Shown here: positions 32,145 through 43,212 of the stretch, piece by piece | How positions within the stretch are numbered: position 1 is the first letter of the stretch | Layout: every line of letters starts with the position of its first letter | DNA from: Mortierella alpina | Lineage: Eukaryota; Mortierellomycota; Mortierellomycetes; Mortierellales; Mortierellaceae | NCBI GenBank assembly: GCA_029449245.1 | Contig: JANATF010000004.1 | Coordinates: 2,728,001-2,792,000, forward strand | Direction of reading: 5' to 3' | DNA length: 64,000 bases | Program-made: the position numbers and the translations under genes | Notes under the pieces: model-generated | What the model was told of the DNA's origin: nothing | Seen by the model: the letters and a program-made list of their open reading frames with translations, nothing else | The model's database searches: none

Positions 32145-33666
32145 CTACTTCTTTGGTGGGTGCAATATCCTGACGGCGTCTTTTGTATACACATAAGAAG
32201 CACCACTCCAGATGGTCGTGGCGGCGCAGGTGTATCTAATCGTGACAATAGTTTCAAGTCAGCATTTAAAAAAAAACTACGACAAGAAAACTTTAGAAAA
32301 CGCGCGCGGTGAGTTCTTCTTCTTACCCCAGATACTCCAATCCTATATGTCCTGTAAAGTCAAAGACAGGTGCCATCAAGGACAAGCAGATGTATCCCAT
32401 TTGAATGACCGTGTTCACTTTGCTGATCATGGTCGGTCGTACCTCGGCGGAAGGAATAGAAAAATCCCAGTAGCGTGTGAAGGTCTTGGGTTCCGGGAGG
32501 GAAATGTACCTGTAATAGAACGAAGCTAGAACCAATCCTGCGTCCCTGCCAAGGATGACGCCTGCGATGGGGATGGGTATGAGGTTCTGCATGGCGAGCG
32601 TGACGGTCAGGATGGTCATCAGTGTCTTGTCGGCCATAGGATCTAGAATGGTGCCTACAATACTCCGCATATTGAACCTGCGTGCGATCCAGCCATCCAA
32701 CTGTGTAGAGAACAAAAGTAGGGCGACAAAGAAGGCGAGAGATTGGGGTCAGATCTGAGGCATGGGTCAACTCGAAAAGTGCTGTGATGATGAGGTTCCG
32801 CTGCGCAACGACAAAAGAGATCGAATCTTACGCCGTCCGTGATACTCGCAACTCCAAAGAGTATACATGCATCCGTGTAGTTTCCTTTCAGGACCCAGTA
32901 TCCGATGACCGGTGCCGCCAAGAGACGCGAAAATGTAAGAAAATTTGGGATCGTGTAAATGTTTTCATGCACGAGGATCTAACGAAGAGAGTGAGCAGGT
33001 GAGCAGGTGAGATGGTGAGAACCCCATGGTAGAACATCAATCAGCTCCAGCGTGTGCGCACATGATGGTTTACTAGACGATTCAAGCGAACTTCCACAGT
33101 GCGGAAAAGGGTGGTCGCGTACCTTCTTTATGTCCTTTCCCTTTAATGAGTCCAGCTCCTTGCCCTGCTCTGCTCCTGCTAGTGATGGGTTTTTTGAGTC
33201 CTGTGAGTCCTTTGAGTCCCTGTTCGTTGAAAAAAGGCAGGTATGGGCACTGATAAGACCCTTCCTGCTTGCGGTTGGTATCCTATATACAAACAGTTGA
33301 TCCGTTCAGCATCGCCGATGATTGACCCACAGATAGCATGAGAGTGGTAAAGTTGCGTGTGGGCTTTTACCTCTGCCACGGGGCCTCGTAGGCTGGTCTA
33401 TGTTGAGTTAGGGACAGTGGCATATTGGAAATAAGTAGAACAAAACGCAGGGAAGGTGTCAGTGTTACAACCCTACGGCGTAGAGAAGCGTTGAAGCAAG
33501 GCGGAGGTCCTACGTACTTGGAATACAGGCGCTTTGAGAACGCGGTAGCTTTAGGCGTCATAGGAGTGGCGCACGAGAACGAGTGCAGGGACCGAATCCT
33601 AGCCTGGCATGAGGCTGACTGGAGGTAAAGTCTCTGCACAAGGCCCCATGTTGATCTGCTGGCCAT
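32145..33666 (-). CDS. CRD1: Cardiolipin synthase, mitochondrial (CRD1)
   Basis: CDP-alcohol phosphatidyltransferase that joins CDP-diacylglycerol to phosphatidylglycerol in the mitochondrial inner membrane. Exons 33666-33518, 33397-33371, 33219-33123, 32978-32832, 32700-32327, 32235-32145; 294 aa. The start MASRSTWGLVQRLYLQSASCQARIRS is an Arg-rich, acid-free targeting peptide. Then comes a hydrophilic linker partly made of DSKDSQDSK, and the core ENIYTIPNFLTFSRLLAAPVIG with the CDP-alcohol motif DGWIARRF...GTILDPMAD (DG-x2-AR-x8-G-x3-D-x3-D). The last exon encodes GYTCAATTIWSGASYVYTKDAVRIL, matching the conserved C-terminus. The second exon is 27 nt. The fifth intron's donor lies in an in-frame GGG-TAA, so retention would end the protein one residue later. 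Confidence 0.93.
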
Positions 33667-33948
33667 GGAGAGTAAGGGAAGGAGCAGGAGAGCGAGGGTG
33701 GGTGTGAATGTGAGTGTGAATGCGAGTGTCAAAAGTGAGTGTTGGCAGATCAGGTGCGCCCGGGAAGCAGAGGACAAAAATTGCCTTTGTGACGTAGCAC
33801 TGAGGCATCATTCTGCTTGCATGCACATCTGATCATCATCCCTCTCTGCTCACTCGCTACACGCTCTCTTCAAGAACATCAGGAACACAGCGCCCAGCAA
33901 CGGACACCCAGGGAGATACAACGCGCTTCAGACAAACAGCCTCTGGCC
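33667..33948. promoter_or_regulatory. Divergent promoter: CRD1 (-) / YIF1 (+)
   Basis: A 282-bp region separating divergent start codons. It is CT-rich on the plus strand toward YIF1 (TCTGCTCACTCGCTACACGC area) and carries short GTGAGTGTGAATG repeats near 33700-33735. Confidence 0.5.
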
Positions 33949-35814
33949 ATGAACCCATACGAGAACGCGGCAGGGTACACCCAGCCTCAGCCAAGGCACA
34001 ACGCCCAATACCAGCAGCAACAACAGCAGCAGCACCAGCAACAGCAACAGGGCTCATACTACAACTCCAACAAATACAACCCCAATGCCTATCAGCCCCA
34101 ACCAGCCCAGCAGCAGCAGCAGCAGCAGTACCAGCCTAGGAACCATATGACCTCGCCACCTCCTCTGCAGCATCCAGTCCCCACTCATCCTCCGGTCCAG
34201 ATGAGGGATCCTGTTCCCACTCCCTCCCCTAGGATGAACTATGCCCAGGCCCAGGGTGGTTCAGGACAGCAGCCGTACCAGCAAAACCAATACCGTCCTC
34301 AGCAACAACAGCAGCAGCAGCGCTCAAGCTTTGATCAGCAGCAGCAGCCTTATGGAGGATCTCCTCGGACACAATACATGACACCCCAGCAGCAGCAGCA
34401 GGCACCTCACCCGCAGCAGCAACAACCCCAACATGGCATTCCCTCGTTCCCTTTCAATCTCAACGATGGCACAACTCAGTTGGGCATGCAATTTGGCAAG
34501 TCCGCGGTGATGGCCGGTCAGGAATACGTGGAGCAAAATGTAAGGACAGCCTTCAAGCAATGTATTTTTATCCTTTCAGGCCCATCCTACGTGTCAGCAT
34601 TGGAGACGGCCGGAGGAAAGAGCCGAGAGCCGTGACCAACAGGACGCTTTTCTTTTCACAACCACACGAAACAAGTGATTGTTGAGAGAAAAGGGCACAC
34701 TGGGCACCGATCGCGACAACCATTCTGCAGACTAACCATAACTCTCCCATATGTCAAACCTTAGCTCAATCGATGGGTCAATCGTGCAGCGCTTCAGCCC
34801 TACTTTAATGTCAGCAACTCGTACGTCGTTAACAAGCTTAGACTGCTCATCTTCCCATGGCGCCATAAGGTATGTGCTCCTTTATGACTGCTGCAGACAA
34901 GACTGTGTTCCGTGGATGAGATGTGCGACGTTCAGCGGCTAACAGTAAGCGTGAAACTCCCTTTCGTGATAGCTTTGGACACGATCATTAAGGCGCTCAG
35001 AAACTACAGGAGAGACGATTGGATATTTGTCTCCACGGGACGACCTCAATGCCCCCGATATGTACATCCCCGTCATGGCTTTTGTCAGCTACGTCCTCTT
35101 GGTCGGAATCTCTGCAGGAACTGAGAACAAGTATGGATTTCTTCTTTTCTGTTGGCATTCGCTACTGCTTGGAAGACTCGAGAAGGCACACTAACTGAAT
35201 TTAATTGTCCTACAGATTCCGCCCTGAAATTCTGGGACCTACGGCATCGTCTGCCATGGCCATTATCTTGTTGGAGTTCATCATGATCAAGCTGTGCATT
35301 TATCTCCTGAACATCACAAGCGAAGTTCCTATTCTGGATCTGGTGGCCTACTCTGGATACAAGTTTGTTGGGTAAGAAACCAGCGCTGTTTTTACTGTTT
35401 GGCGTCGCAATCAAAGTCTGGCAAACACGAAATGACACCCACTTATTGATACGGCTCTGGCTCTTCACTCTATCCTTCGTCTATTCAGTATCATTGTGTC
35501 GATCTTCGTAAAACTTTACAAGGCGCCATCTTCCGTGTTCTGGGCCGTCTTTCTTTATACTGGTGCAGCAACTGGATTTTTCTTGGTAAGGAGCTGCCCG
35601 CATTTTGTATTGATTGCTTGAAGATGCTTCATATTTCTTGGTCTCTAATACCACAGTTCATGTTGTGTCGTTCATGTAGCTGCGATCATTAAGATATGTC
35701 ATTCTGCCAGAGTCGTCTGCGGGCACTGTTCTACCACCACAGCGAAAGCGCAGGATCCACTTCTTGATCTGTCTGTCAGTTTTACAGTTTGGGTTCATGT
35801 GGATCCTTGTGTAG
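33949..35814 (+). CDS. YIF1: Golgi/ER transport protein YIF1 (Hrf1 family)
   Basis: Multi-pass membrane protein that acts with Yip1 in ER-Golgi vesicle fusion and binds Rab GTPases. Exons 33949-34539, 34765-34869, 34973-35130, 35216-35371, 35489-35585, 35680-35814; 413 aa. The N-terminal 165 residues are Gln/Pro/Tyr-rich with many CAG/CAA runs. The conserved part begins NDGTTQLGMQFGKSAVMAGQEYVEQN, then WVNRAALQPYFNVSNSYVV, LRLLIFPWRHK, and RDDLNAPDMYIPVMAFVSYVLL as the first membrane helix. Further helices follow (TASSAMAIILLEFIMIKL; VAYSGYKFVGIIVSIFV; SVFWAVFLYTGAATGFFL; FLICLSVLQFGFMWIL). The acceptor at 34971-34972 gives LWTRSL...SPRDDLNAPD and the right frame. Another donor (35372) sits in GGG-TAA. 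Confidence 0.92.
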
Positions 35815-36067
35815 GGACAGCACGTTTTTAACCATTTCATTCTTGCCGTCTGGACTATTATCACAAACGATAAAAAAACGATTGCTGGCGAAATGGAAGG
35901 AAGAACCCGCTTTGGCATGGCACGTCAGGAAACTGGAAAAACTAACGCTTCGATGCCCTTGCAAGCCAACCGCGGTTACTGATTATACCACTCTCCAGCA
36001 AGAAACAGAACACTCATCCACCCAGAAGCCATGAAATAAAAACGCTCTTCTGTTTCTTTATTGGACT

Positions 36068-36415
36068 TCAACTTGATGTTGTTGTTGAGGGCGCAGCCTG
36101 ATGACTGGCGTCCTGAACAAAGAACTCGAGAATCCTTGGTGATGAGTGCCCGAGCGGAGCACGGCATATGGGACAGCTCCTCGAGTTACTGGACATGATT
36201 CTGAGAACGCACTCGCGACAGACAACGTGGCCGCACTTCATCATGGCGGCCGTTTCCATAAAGTCGAGGCAGACCACGCACTTCATATGCCGCATGGCCC
36301 AGGCGTTGTTTATGTTGGAGGTGGCAGGTTGTTGTCCATGAGCCTCTCCATGAGCTGATGCTGCTTGCTGAGGCGACGATTCAGTGGCATTGGGAGCTTC
36401 CTGCGCTGACGCCAT
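36068..36415 (-). CDS. Small RING-finger protein, probable E3 ubiquitin ligase
   Basis: Intronless, 115 aa. After a Gln/Ala/Ser-rich N-terminus of about 45 residues, a complete C3HC4 RING is visible: CVVCLDFMETAAMMKCGHVV, then CRECVLRIMSSNSRSCPIC, with all eight ligands in order (C-x2-C, C-x-H, C-x2-C, C-x2-C). The spacing resembles the RING of RNF4/Slx8-type ligases, but I see no clear SUMO-interacting motif, so the family is open. The tail (FFVQDASHQAAPSTTTSS) is short. A RING suggests E2 binding and ubiquitin transfer; the substrate is unknown. Confidence 0.82.
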   Translation of the reverse strand: MASAQEAPNATESSPQQAASAHGEAHGQQPATSNINNAWAMRHMKCVVCLDFMETAAMMKCGHVVCRECVLRIMSSNSRSCPICRAPLGHSSPRILEFFVQDASHQAAPSTTTSS

Positions 36416-37126
36416 GTGGATCTTGCTGCCCTCAATGCCTGATCTCAGGGTGCGTTCAATGGGTGTTCAAAGGGGAGAAGAGAAGGTGAGCAATGCAAGG
36501 AAAGAAGGCGGATCTCCAATTTTTGAACAGCACTTGAACATGGCTTTTTATGCACACTCGATCGATTCGGCTGTCGCACGATACTGAAAATTGATCTTGA
36601 AGCCCCACCCATCCAAACACACTCCCCATATTGCCATGCTCGTACCTTTCTCTGTCGGCATGCAAATTCCCAGCCCATGCGATCTCCGTGTGGCAGAGTT
36701 CTTCATACCTGAGGCGAGCCCTTTCATGGATACAGACGATCGGGCTCCCTACCTCCAGTGTATGCAGGAGAGAGCGAGATGTTGAAATAAGCTGGTCTAT
36801 GCGCCATTTTATGGGCCGAAAAACGAATAGTTTCTCCTATCCAGCGCACCCTGGCCTCTTTCGCGTTGCCTATGTGCTCTAGGGCTATAGATCGCCATGT
36901 GGCGCGAACATCGAGGTGAAGTGCAGTTGACACCTTTGGAACGGTTGTTGTTTATTGGTATTAGAGTAGAACGCAATCGGTTGCGAGCCCACTTACACTC
37001 GGGCCTTTTTCTTCAAGGGTGCAGGTACACTTTCATTTGACAGAGCGGCTTCTCTTAAATAACGGACAGGATCGACTTTGCTCCTCACCTCGCCTTTTAC
37101 CCCACAACTTTTCACACTCCAACACC
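36416..37126. promoter_or_regulatory. Divergent region: RING protein (-) / GST (+)
   Basis: A 711-bp region between divergent starts. Small overlapping open frames occur on both strands, but none has a domain, consistent codon use or splice context. The final 60 bp before the GST ATG are CT/C-rich (CTCCTCACCTCGCC). Confidence 0.45.
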
Positions 37127-38247
37127 ATGAAGACCCTCAACCTCGACAGCGAAGAAAACTCGAAGCTCCTCACTTCAGATAAGCTAAAGTACACGCATAC
37201 GTATTTCGGGATCCACTTTGGAGGCACCAACTCTCGAGGCATTCTTGCTTATGCTGATGCCAACTGGACCCCAGTTCACCCTGTAAGGCAGAACCCCGTC
37301 TCTTCACCTGCTCTGCTGAAAAGATATCAGGCGAGCGCTATGGCTGATCCTTCGTTTCTACTTTTTTTTTTAGAGCTGGCCTGCCGACAAGGCTAGCATG
37401 CCTTTCGAACTCCTTCCGGTCTTGACCATTACACACCCTGATGGCAAGGTATAATATACATTCGCCTCGTTTTTCCAATGATCAAATACCTTCTCACGCA
37501 CTTTCTCACATTTCAACCAACACCCACTCACAACACTTTTTTGTCGCTTTGACTGGTCAAACATAGTCTTTGGAGCTGTCCGAGAATGTCGCTATCGACA
37601 TCTTCCTCGCGAAGCAGTTTGGTCTGCACGGCAACAACGCGTGGGAAGAAGCTTTGATCAACTCGTATTACTCTCACTCCAACTCTATGTTCTTCCAAGA
37701 GACCATGTTCAACTACTTTTGGGAGTCTGTCGAGAAGAGTGAAGAGGAGAGGGCCAAATACCTCCAAAAGTACCTCAACGAGACCCTGCCTGGATGGGCC
37801 AAGATCCACGAGACCAACCTCGTTCACAACCACAGCAACGGCCATTATGTCGGCAACAGAGTAAGGACGGGATGAGGGGTGTGAGGGGGAAGGACTTTCT
37901 TTTTTGCATCACAATCTCTTTGCTCCTTTTGACGCCTCTCATTGCTCCTGCATCCACTCACTTGACTCTGATCCTCTCTTTCTCTTTTGTTCCTCTCTCC
38001 CCTTGCTTCCCAAAAGACCACTTTGGCCGACATTAGAACTACCACCTTGTTGGCAGCTATCGAGGAGCTCTTTGGAAAGGAGCGTATCGCGACCGTCATC
38101 AACGAAACCAAGACTCCCGCCATCGCCAAACTCCGAGCTACCATCGAGGGCAAGCCCAGCTACGCGGCCTGGATCCACTCGGACGTATACAAAAAGCTCA
38201 GCGCCGGATCCAAGGACTTTGTCAAGCAGCAGCATCCTGAGTTGTAG
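37127..38247 (+). CDS. Glutathione S-transferase-like protein
   Basis: Four exons, 37127-37282, 37374-37448, 37567-37860 and 38017-38247, all phase 0; 251 aa. The N-terminal thioredoxin-like half reads YTHTYFGIHFGGTNSRGILAYA, then FELLPVLTITHPDGK with the cis-proline (LPVLT), and LELSENVAIDIFLAKQFGL, the usual S-x-AI glutathione gamma-Glu-binding block. The C-terminal half is all-helical (NSYYSHSNSMFFQE...GWAKIHETNLV...TTLADIRTTTLLAAIEEL). The layout fits a sigma-like GST. The catalytic residue cannot be fixed from sequence alone (Tyr25 or Tyr27 region). Expected role: conjugation of glutathione to electrophiles or related stress chemistry. Its stop is 60 bp from that of the convergent thioredoxin. 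Confidence 0.85.
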
Positions 38248-38306
38248 TTTCCTTTTTTTTTTTACTTCTGACGATTTTGCATCAAAACCCCTCTCGCCAC
38301 CCATCT

Positions 38307-38836
38307 TCAGGGCTCGGACTTCGCGGCGAGAGCATTGATCTGTTGGATCAGCTTTGTGTTATCGGCTCCAACAAGTTCGTCCGACCTTTTACCCTGGTAA
38401 ATAAAGTGGATCGTAGGCATGGCTCGAATACCAGCCTCCTCGCTCACCTCCTTTTGAAACGAACAAAAAAAAATTTCCTATCAATAACGCGCAACTTTTC
38501 GCGTGCACGCATATGTCTGCAGTGAAGAAGGCAAAGTAAAACTTACTGGAAGGTCATCAATGTCGACCTTGATAAAAGTGATATCCTCAAAATCTTGGTT
38601 ATACTCGATCAACTTGGGCGCAATCGCTTTACAATGACTAGAATCGTCCGAGAACAGTGTGTGCACCCTTAGATGTGAGTTGCTGTCATATTGTTCCTCT
38701 CAGCTACCTGTTGCTGCTGTGGTGGATCATGAGTTTCTCTGTACCTGCACCAAACTGCGGTGAATTGAATGACCACCTTGTCGTGAGAGGACAAGACCTG
38801 GTCAAACTCCTCTCGTGATCCAACCTGCCTGACCAT
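38307..38836 (-). CDS. Thioredoxin-like protein with WCSHCK active site
   Basis: Exons 38836-38745, 38637-38547 and 38450-38307; 108 aa, standard thioredoxin length. MVRQVGSREEFDQVLSSHDK leads to VVIQFTAVWCSHCKAIAPKL; the redox pair is C-S-H-C, not the usual C-G-P-C. Family landmarks follow: FIKVDIDDLP, EEAGIRAMPTIHFIYQG with the cis-Pro, and GADNTKLIQQI. The first intron cuts the active-site motif after TGC-AG, in the same place and phase as in the neighbouring thioredoxin at 39274-40360; both first exons are 92 nt, so the two probably arose by duplication. A CxHC centre usually raises the redox potential, so an oxidising or isomerase-like role is possible. Confidence 0.88.
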
Positions 38837-39273
38837 CGTTACTACAATCACAGGTGTTTTGTTAGAAATAGAAACTCTGTTGGTGCTTGGTCGACAGAAA
38901 GGTAGAAAGGTAGGGGTGGAGTTTAGTAGCGAGATGTGTCGGCTGAGCAGAAAGGAAGTGCAGAATTGGTAGAAGGAAGATTTGACATTGTAATGAAGGT
39001 GGTTGCTGCGCTGCACTCTTCTCCTTCTCCAGACACGACATATGAAATCCGAAGATTTGACCACGTCCTCTCATCTTTAACTTTTGGTTCAGAGGAACGT
39101 GTCCGTCCGTCCAATCGATCAACCAAGCGCGATCAAAAGCACGCCATGGAGGGCTGAAAAAATGTATCTTTGCATTTGTAGGCATATGTTTATTTACAGG
39201 ATGCAGCTTCATACGGACGAGTCAAAAAAATGAATAACAATTAAAACAGTATGATGGAGAGGTTGTCAGAGAC
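38837..39273. other. Intergenic between the two thioredoxin genes
   Basis: 437 bp that hold the upstream region of the WCSHCK protein and the 3' flank of the WCGPCK protein. No further exon was recognised. Confidence 0.4.
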
Positions 39274-40360
39274 CTAAATGGCTTCTTGGACCTCCTTAAC
39301 CAACTCCTTGAGCTTGGCGATATTAGCACCCAAAACCTCGCCGACCTTGACGCCCTTGTGGTAGGTCTGGAAAGTGGGCATGGCGCGGACACCAGCGGTG
39401 CCACTGACCTCGTTGAGCTCGTCGACATCCACCTTGACGAATTCGACATCGGTGAAGTCAGCGGACAATTTCTCGTACGTGGGGGCAATGACCTTGCAAG
39501 GACTAGAATCATTCAATGCAAAAGAGTCCGGTAAGAAGGTTAGTCCTCGGCTCAACGGCATGTGTGTAAAATGACACCTTGGCGCTTAATGCCTGACATC
39601 GATAAATAAACTTAGAGCCAGCGTGTCTCCCGAAACGACATGAACAGCAGGGTCGGGCCCACGAACGAAAAAACATAAAATAAACGTTGCTTCCAACATC
39701 GCCGCATAGTGGAACAAAAAAGAAACTTCTGGCTGCGTGCTGTTTAAGAGCACAGCAGACTTGGCTCCCGTTCCGGTAACCGATCGTCCGATCATCCTGT
39801 CCCGCTGAATCCCGATAGTCAAACGGGAACATTGCTTATTATTTTTTTTTTCGATCTTCACGAGTCAGCGCAGTGAAGTCTTCCCGATCGATGATCATCC
39901 GTCCTTTCGTGAGCCGGCCGTCGACTCCTTCACGTCCACGCTTGAGTACTCGTGCAACCACTCTCCAACAACAAAAAAACAATGAAGAAAAATTGTGAAA
40001 CTAAAAATATGGGGGCACAGAAACACATCGGGAGGGATGGTGTGTTGAGGACCATCATCCTGTTGTTCATGCAGGCATAAGAAAGCAGACAAGCAGGACT
40101 GAAGGAGTACGCGCGATAAATCACAACGTGGTAGAGTAAAGAGAAAGGTGTAGGATGAAATAAAAAAATATAAAAAAGACCCCGATCAAAAGATGACATG
40201 CTGCGCAGAAGCTACATTAGGTTGAGGCGACAATGTCAACGGTGTTTTTCCATAGGAACAATACATACCCGCACCAGGTGGCGTGGTAGTCAACGATGAC
40301 CTTCTTGCCCGAGTTGATGAGCTCGTTGAACTCGGCAGTGGATGCAATAGCTCTGACCAT
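39274..40360 (-). CDS. Thioredoxin (WCGPCK)
   Basis: General disulfide reductase, kept reduced by thioredoxin reductase and NADPH. Two exons, 40360-40269 and 39502-39274, encode 106 aa: MVRAIASTAEFNELINSGKK, VIVDYHATWCG|PCKVIAPTYEKL, FVKVDVDELNEVSGTAGVRAMPTFQ and a final helix LKELVKEVQEAI. Every classical feature is present, including WCGPCK and the cis-Pro. The single intron, between WCG and PCK, is 766 nt (39503-40268), several times longer than the window's typical intron, and begins with donor GTATGT. Confidence 0.95.
39503..40268 (-). other. Unusually long (766-nt) intron in the thioredoxin gene
   Basis: Typical introns here are 50-130 nt. This one has clean ends (GTATGT...TTCTAG on the minus strand) and no recognisable exon or RNA gene inside. 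It could contain an alternative promoter or first exon, an enhancer, or a small RNA. Confidence 0.6.
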
Positions 40361-40859
40361 TTTGAATATGAGTTGTGAGGTGTGTGAGGTGTGTGAGGGT
40401 GTTTGTTGGGGGTGAAGAGGAGACAAGTGTTTTTTTTTTGTCGCTGTGCCGAATCAGCCTGTATTTATACAATTTTGACGACTTGGAATGTCGTCATAGC
40501 GTGACAAAGACGCGAACTTGCCACAAGCAGCGAGGACTTTTGCTGACATATCGGACATACCACATATCTCAAAAGCAAGGTCGTCGTATAGTCTCTGAGG
40601 CAGAGCCTGCGCATGCAGAGCTACAGCGTTACACTGCTGAAAGGCTCAGCAAAGTGGGTGGACAGTGCCAGTTTCCCATTTCTGCACTGTGCTACAACGG
40701 TCCACTTGCAGCTGGTCTCGCGTGGTCTGCTTACAGTATGGAATCGCAGCCTCGCTTGTGACACGAACAAGGCACATTCAAGGTATCAGGTCTCTTTATT
40801 CTCCACGCACAGCGACAAGGCATGAGAGAGGCTGGCGCTGCGCACGAGAAGTGTCTACT
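40361..40859. other. Intergenic: thioredoxin promoter / VPS5 3' flank
   Basis: The first 80 bp on the minus strand before the thioredoxin ATG are CT-rich (TCACACACCTCACAAC). Nothing coding is supported in the remainder, which ends at the VPS5 stop. Confidence 0.4.
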
Positions 40860-43212
40860 TTAGCCGCTCCACGCATTGGCAGAGAGCACATCGTCCGAAT
40901 GGCTCGTCCGCCCGCTTGCAGATTCGACCGCGGCCATGCTAGGAAGAGTCACTTCACTTGAGGCTCTTGCATCGTCCAGAGAGTCCTCATGCGCCTGTGC
41001 CGAAGCCGGGCCCTGTTGTTGCTGTTGTTTCTGCCCATGGTCGTCGAGAGAGCCATTCAGGGCCTTGAAATAATTCTCCCATAGCCCAACAATCTCCCGC
41101 TGATGCTTCACCATGCTGGCCAAAAATGCCTCCACACTTTGCTTAAAGTCCTCGACCTTCTCCCGGTCAAACCGATCAAACTCTTGACGGATCAGACTTG
41201 AAATCTCTTCAAAGTCCTTCTTGGTTGCATCCACACGCTGCTCGGCCTCTGTGATTTCCTGCTGCAGTTGCTGGATCCTCTCTGGTCTGGTCTTGCGGCT
41301 GGGCTGGCTCATCTTTTCGAAGTTGGACTTTTTCTTGGAAAGGTCGTTCTGCGCCTGGACCATATTCTGGTTGAATTTTGCCCGAGTCATAAACGTAATC
41401 TTGATGGATCCAATCGTCCGAATGTACTCATCCACAGTGTGCTCCAATGTCAAGACGTCCATATGCGCCTGCTTGTCATGGAGCTCCTTGATGCGAATCT
41501 TGAGATTGCCCAGAACCAGCAGGGAGTTGGCGAGCGGCTTATTGAGCTCTGTGCCAGCCAACGAGACAATGCTCTCGCCAAATTCAGACGATGCCGCTCC
41601 AAGATCCTTGCGCTGCTTGATGATCGCCTCGATAGCCTTCAGCAGCGACCTGAGTTGGCTGTCAAGAACATCCAACTGAGTGCGACGAGACTCGAACCAC
41701 TAATAAGCCCAGGTAATCGTTTGAAACAATTAGTAAGTATCGCACTTTGCACTACCATGAGATGCTTACCTCACGAAAAGAGGAGCATTGATAACGGACG
41801 AACAAACCTCATCTGTCTCTTGCACTTTGGTGAATGTAGTAGCACTTGACAGCGTCTCGCCGAATTTCGTCATAAATCCTTTTGAGCTGTCCTGTCGCTT
41901 CTCCTTGATCTATTTACCCCCGATGCGAAGAACATAAGGTCAGTAAGTTTGGTGAGGGATCGCGCAGAAAGGGAAAAAAGACGTGCCAACACCAATATGA
42001 GGCAGCCTGTTCGATTACCTCCGCCACAAGACTGTCGCTTTCCAAGAACAATTTGAGGTCAGGGTCGCCATAGAGCATGGGGTGTGCAGTCATCTTTCGC
42101 AAACACCGCTCCAGCGCAATCCTTCGACTCTCGACAAACTCGTCCTGGAATCGACCCAGTGCGTGCTTCTCTGATACTGGGGGCACAATCACTCCAGGGT
42201 TATGCGCCGTAAGCTGGTTATAAAGCCATAAAAAGTCTCTGTATCGTCTCTGCACCGTAAAGTCGTTTGATTTGAAAGCTGTAGAGTTGGTCTAATGGGG
42301 TGTGATCATGCACAGAGCAAAAGTCATCAGTCAAAAAAAATCTTCCCCCCATCTGGGCTGTGGTCACAACGCCCTCTTTCTTACCTTGATGTGCACTTTG
42401 TAAACAATATGAGGATTAATGACATCGCCAATCTTTTGCGGCTCCCCCACCGTGATCTCGAACCATGGCAATACACCGTTCTCAGGTAATCGAAAAGACA
42501 TCTAAAGACCAACGCCGATGCTGAGTTAGACTGTGTCCTACTTAGGGAGTACGATATGCAAAAGCAGTCGATATGGCGCTTGCCAAGTTTTTTATACCTG
42601 AGAGCCGAGAGAGCGTGTGGATTCTGGGCGATAATTTCCTGTATCCTCTCGATGAGGTGAGCTAGATGGGTCGTAGGATGCTTGCTGTTCATCGCTATCA
42701 TAACGCGCGTTCGAGTCGACACTGCCCCACCGCTGATGCCCACCGCTACCATGGTGCTGCCCATTATCCGAATCGTGCTCTTGTTGGTCCTCATAGTGGC
42801 TACTATTCAGCGGTGATGAGACCTGCAGATTCTCGCCACCGTAGTACGATGAAGCCATCTTGCTCTCTTCATGACCGCTGCCGCTGTCACCCGTCAGATT
42901 CATTGCAGAGAATGATTTGGGGAAGCCGGTGGTCGAATATAACGAAGGAGAACCACTGACTGCTTTGTTCGGGTTGTGGTCGTCGTCCCTGTGGTCAGCG
43001 GTCGAAGCGGTCGGCTGAGGGTAGTACTCGCCAAAGTTCAAGGACCGCGAGGTGTGCATCAGTGGCGAGGAGGCTCGGCCCAGCGAGTCCTCTGCAAAGG
43101 GGTTGGACTCGGAGAAGGGATCAACAAAAGTGGATGCGTCCAGGGTGTTGCTGTTGCTGGGGCTGGCTGCGGTTGCCAGCAGGTCTGACACGGAACTTGT
43201 TGGGGATGTCAT
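40860..43212 (-). CDS. VPS5: Retromer sorting nexin VPS5 (SNX1/2 type)
   Basis: PX-BAR sorting nexin of the retromer, coating endosomal tubules for cargo return to the Golgi. Exons 43212-42598, 42501-42385, 42291-42019, 41909-41808, 41699-40860; 648 aa. Residues 1-205 are Ser/Asp/His-rich and disordered, with DPF (31-33) and NPF (37-39) tripeptides. The PX domain follows: PWFEITVGEPQKIGDVINPH, then VQRRYRDFLWLYNQL with the phosphoinositide-binding RRYRDF. The C-terminal half is the Vps5 BAR coiled coil (QLRSLLKAIEAIIKQRKDL...EEISSLIRQEFDRFDREK...WENYFKAL), ending in a short Ser-rich tail. The intron-4 donor is GTTTGT, an unusual form shared with the allantoicase gene. Confidence 0.94.

Noticed and set aside
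33667-33777. Upstream extension of the cardiolipin synthase frame with a hydrophobic stretch
   Set aside because: It lacks an ATG; the ATG at 33666 starts a good mitochondrial presequence.
34910-34950. Candidate YIF1 exon CCGTGGATGAGATGTGCGACG
   Set aside because: Gives a stop or wrong phase. The acceptor at 34971-34972 restores the conserved YIF1 sequence.
41685-41700. GGTTCGAGTC-like sequence resembling a tRNA B box
   Set aside because: It is the WFESR codons of VPS5 exon 5; no A box or cloverleaf around it.
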